Shown here in pieces: positions 29,855 through 30,954 of a stretch of DNA of 30,954 nucleotides. The DNA is taken from positions 1 through 30,954 of the IMG/VR virus record IMGVR_UViG_3300047678_000806; one strand, written 5' to 3'. Origin of the DNA: a virus. Within the stretch, counting starts at the first letter, position 1, and the number at the start of each line of letters is the position of its first letter. The translations under genes and the position numbers were made by a program. Below the pieces are notes generated by a model, which saw nothing but the letters and a program-made list of their open reading frames with translations, ran no database searches and had not been told where the DNA came from.

Positions 29855-30327
29855 TGCGGGCCATCCTGACGCGCTCCGCGGAGTCCACGGACGAGGGGAC
29901 CTTCGGGGACCTTCAGGTCAACGACGGGCTGCGCCTGAGCGTCTGGAAGACCGGCGAGTTGCCGGACCGCGGCAATGCGCCGGGGCTGTCCTGCATCCCG
30001 CTGGGGACCTACCTGTGCAAGAAGCTGTACTCCCCCGCCCACAAGCGGGACGTGTACCACGTGATGGCCGTGCCGGGGCGCACGGACGTGGAGCTCCACC
30101 CGGCCAACGTGATGGGCGACAAGGAGAAGGGCTTCCAGTCCCAGCTCCTGGGGTGCATCGCGCTGGGCAAGGACACGGCCATCTTCCACAGGGGCGTGGT
30201 GCTGTCCGCCGGCGGCGCGCCGCTGGAGAAGGACCAGCGCGGGCTGACGGACTCCGCGGCGTCCGTGGCGGCTTTCGAGCGACTGATGGGCGGCCAGGAC
30301 TTCGAGCTGGAGATCCGCGCGGCCTAG
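29851..30327 (+). CDS. DUF5675 protein (putative cell-wall lysis enzyme)
   Basis: 158 residues from ATG 29851, overlapping the previous TGA. The DUF5675 pattern is clear: CIPLGTYLCKKLYSP, VPGRTDVELHPANVMGD with H83, and LLGCIALGKDT with C102. The His and Cys arranged like this recall L,D-transpeptidase-type active sites; a peptidoglycan role is likely but unproven. No lysozyme, amidase or endopeptidase gene is seen elsewhere in the window, making this the best endolysin candidate. The stop TAG shares CTAG (30324-30327) with the opposite-strand HicA stop. Confidence 0.8.
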   Translation: MMRAILTRSAESTDEGTFGDLQVNDGLRLSVWKTGELPDRGNAPGLSCIPLGTYLCKKLYSPAHKRDVYHVMAVPGRTDVELHPANVMGDKEKGFQSQLLGCIALGKDTAIFHRGVVLSAGGAPLEKDQRGLTDSAASVAAFERLMGGQDFELEIRAA

Positions 30328-30557
30328 ATCTGGCTCATCCCTTCGAAGTATTGGTCAAGGCTGATGCCGGCGGTTGCCAAGTTGCTCTTGATGATCATCT
30401 TGGGGACTTCGCAGTAGTCCGGGATGATGATGGGGCGCAGGGCGCCTTCCTTCCGTAGGGCGATGTGATCGCCAGAGCCGCGCTTCGATACCCGCCAGCC
30501 GTATTTTTCGAAGAACTTGATCAGCTTCGCCGGCCGGACTGGAACCAGCCGCGGCAC
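30324..30557 (-). CDS. hicA: HicA-like toxin (mRNA interferase)
   Basis: 77 residues on the minus strand from GTG 30557. It has the HicA order: a basic helix (PAKLIKFFEKYGWRVSKRGS), the catalytic His in SGDHIALRKEG, then RPIIIPDYCEVPKMI and a helix (KSNLATAGISLDQYF). HicA has a double-stranded RNA-binding-like fold and cleaves mRNA. GTG lies one base after the HicB stop, so translation is probably coupled. Local G+C is lower than in phage genes nearby. The usual order is toxin first; here the antitoxin comes first. Confidence 0.85.
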   Translation of the reverse strand: MPRLVPVRPAKLIKFFEKYGWRVSKRGSGDHIALRKEGALRPIIIPDYCEVPKMIIKSNLATAGISLDQYFEGMSQI

Positions 30558-30558
30558 T

Positions 30559-30954
30559 TCACGCCGCCACGGGGACGCGGATGTTCATGCTCCGGCGCGC
30601 CAGCAGGTGCTCCGGGATGTTGCGCTGGATGCGCGACGGCTGCTCAGTGACGCGGGGAACGGTGAAGCGGTTGTTCTTCGCCTCTTGCCAGCCCAGCTCC
30701 TTCAGGGCCTTGTCGAGGGTGCCCATCTCGAGGAGCTCGCCGAAGAACAGCTTGATGGCGTCACCCAGCCGCTTCAACGCCTCGTCGCGCGTGCGGCCGC
30801 AGGAGCCCAGGTTGAGCGCGGGGGTGTAGGCGACGATGGTGCCATCCTCGCGCGCGATCACCACGGGGATGTTCGCCTTGTACTCCACCTGGACTGCGGT
30901 CGGGACGGGCTGGCCGCTGGACGAGCGGGAAGACTTGGAGCCGTCGTAGCTCAA
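30559..30954 (-). CDS. hicB: HicB-like antitoxin (may extend past the window)
   Basis: 131 residues read on the minus strand from a TTG at the very window edge; the true start may lie outside or further in. The HicB-type core is VEYKANIPVVIAREDGTIVA, then PALNLGSCGRTRDEALKRLG and AIKLFFGEL. The C-terminal part (LGWQEAKNNRFTVP, ending in a basic MNIRVPVAA) is longer than in minimal HicB and shows no clear DNA-binding domain. It should bind and block HicA and may repress the pair. Confidence 0.75.
   Translation of the reverse strand: MSYDGSKSSRSSSGQPVPTAVQVEYKANIPVVIAREDGTIVAYTPALNLGSCGRTRDEALKRLGDAIKLFFGELLEMGTLDKALKELGWQEAKNNRFTVPRVTEQPSRIQRNIPEHLLARRSMNIRVPVAA

Noticed and set aside
24921-30327. 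Diversity-generating retroelement as in phage BPP-1
   Set aside because: Gene order is BPP-1-like, but no reverse transcriptase and no template/variable repeat pair is seen in the window; the related segments in the fiber (25278-25385 and 25704-25811) differ mostly at silent or conservative places rather than at adenines only.

Overview
This is a 31-kb piece of a tailed-phage genome: the virion-morphogenesis and lysis half of a podovirus. It is G+C-rich, very tightly packed, and all genes but the last two lie on the + strand. Gene order (large terminase, portal, Bbp19-like protein, scaffold, major capsid protein, Bbp16-like cement protein, two tail tubular proteins, gp13/14/15/16-like internal virion proteins, T7-type fiber adaptor) matches Bordetella phage BPP-1-like podoviruses with a T7-type tail and ejection core. 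No replication, integrase, RNA polymerase or tRNA gene is visible, so lifestyle cannot be decided. The host cannot be named; codon use and the Sec-type signal peptides suggest a high-G+C, probably Gram-negative bacterium.

Layout. 1-3231: a string of small genes joined by 1-4 base stop/start overlaps. It starts with the 3' part of a gene made of 27-bp (nonapeptide) repeats and includes a macro-domain protein, two tiny CxxC proteins, several unknown proteins, a one-helix membrane peptide and an ASCH-domain protein. 3228-4796: large terminase. 4797-5007: a non-coding leader with a promoter-like element, nested inverted repeats and a terminator-like hairpin. 5008-10231: head genes. 10245-10881: an unusual cassette, one gene with three identical 111-bp repeats between two identical hairpins. 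10899-15039: tail tubes and a gp13-like protein. 15041-24210: ejection proteins, ending in a 2254-residue protein with an HExxH motif. 24211-24315: a second copy of the promoter-like element. 24316-27296: fiber adaptor and a fiber-like protein that begins with a signal peptide. 27306-29854: small proteins, most exported or membrane-bound. 29851-30327: DUF5675 protein, the only lysis-enzyme candidate. 30324-30954 (minus): a HicB/HicA-type toxin-antitoxin pair, meeting the phage genes stop-to-stop.

The two 76-bp elements, exactly alignable without gaps and placed before the head operon and before the fiber/lysis operon, suggest that two late transcription units are switched together. The most unusual parts are this paired element with its structured leader, the hairpin-flanked repeat cassette, the fiber-like protein with a Sec signal peptide followed by an export-rich gene cluster, and the nonapeptide-repeat protein in which only two positions vary. 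All function calls are by reading motifs and gene order; no database search was run.
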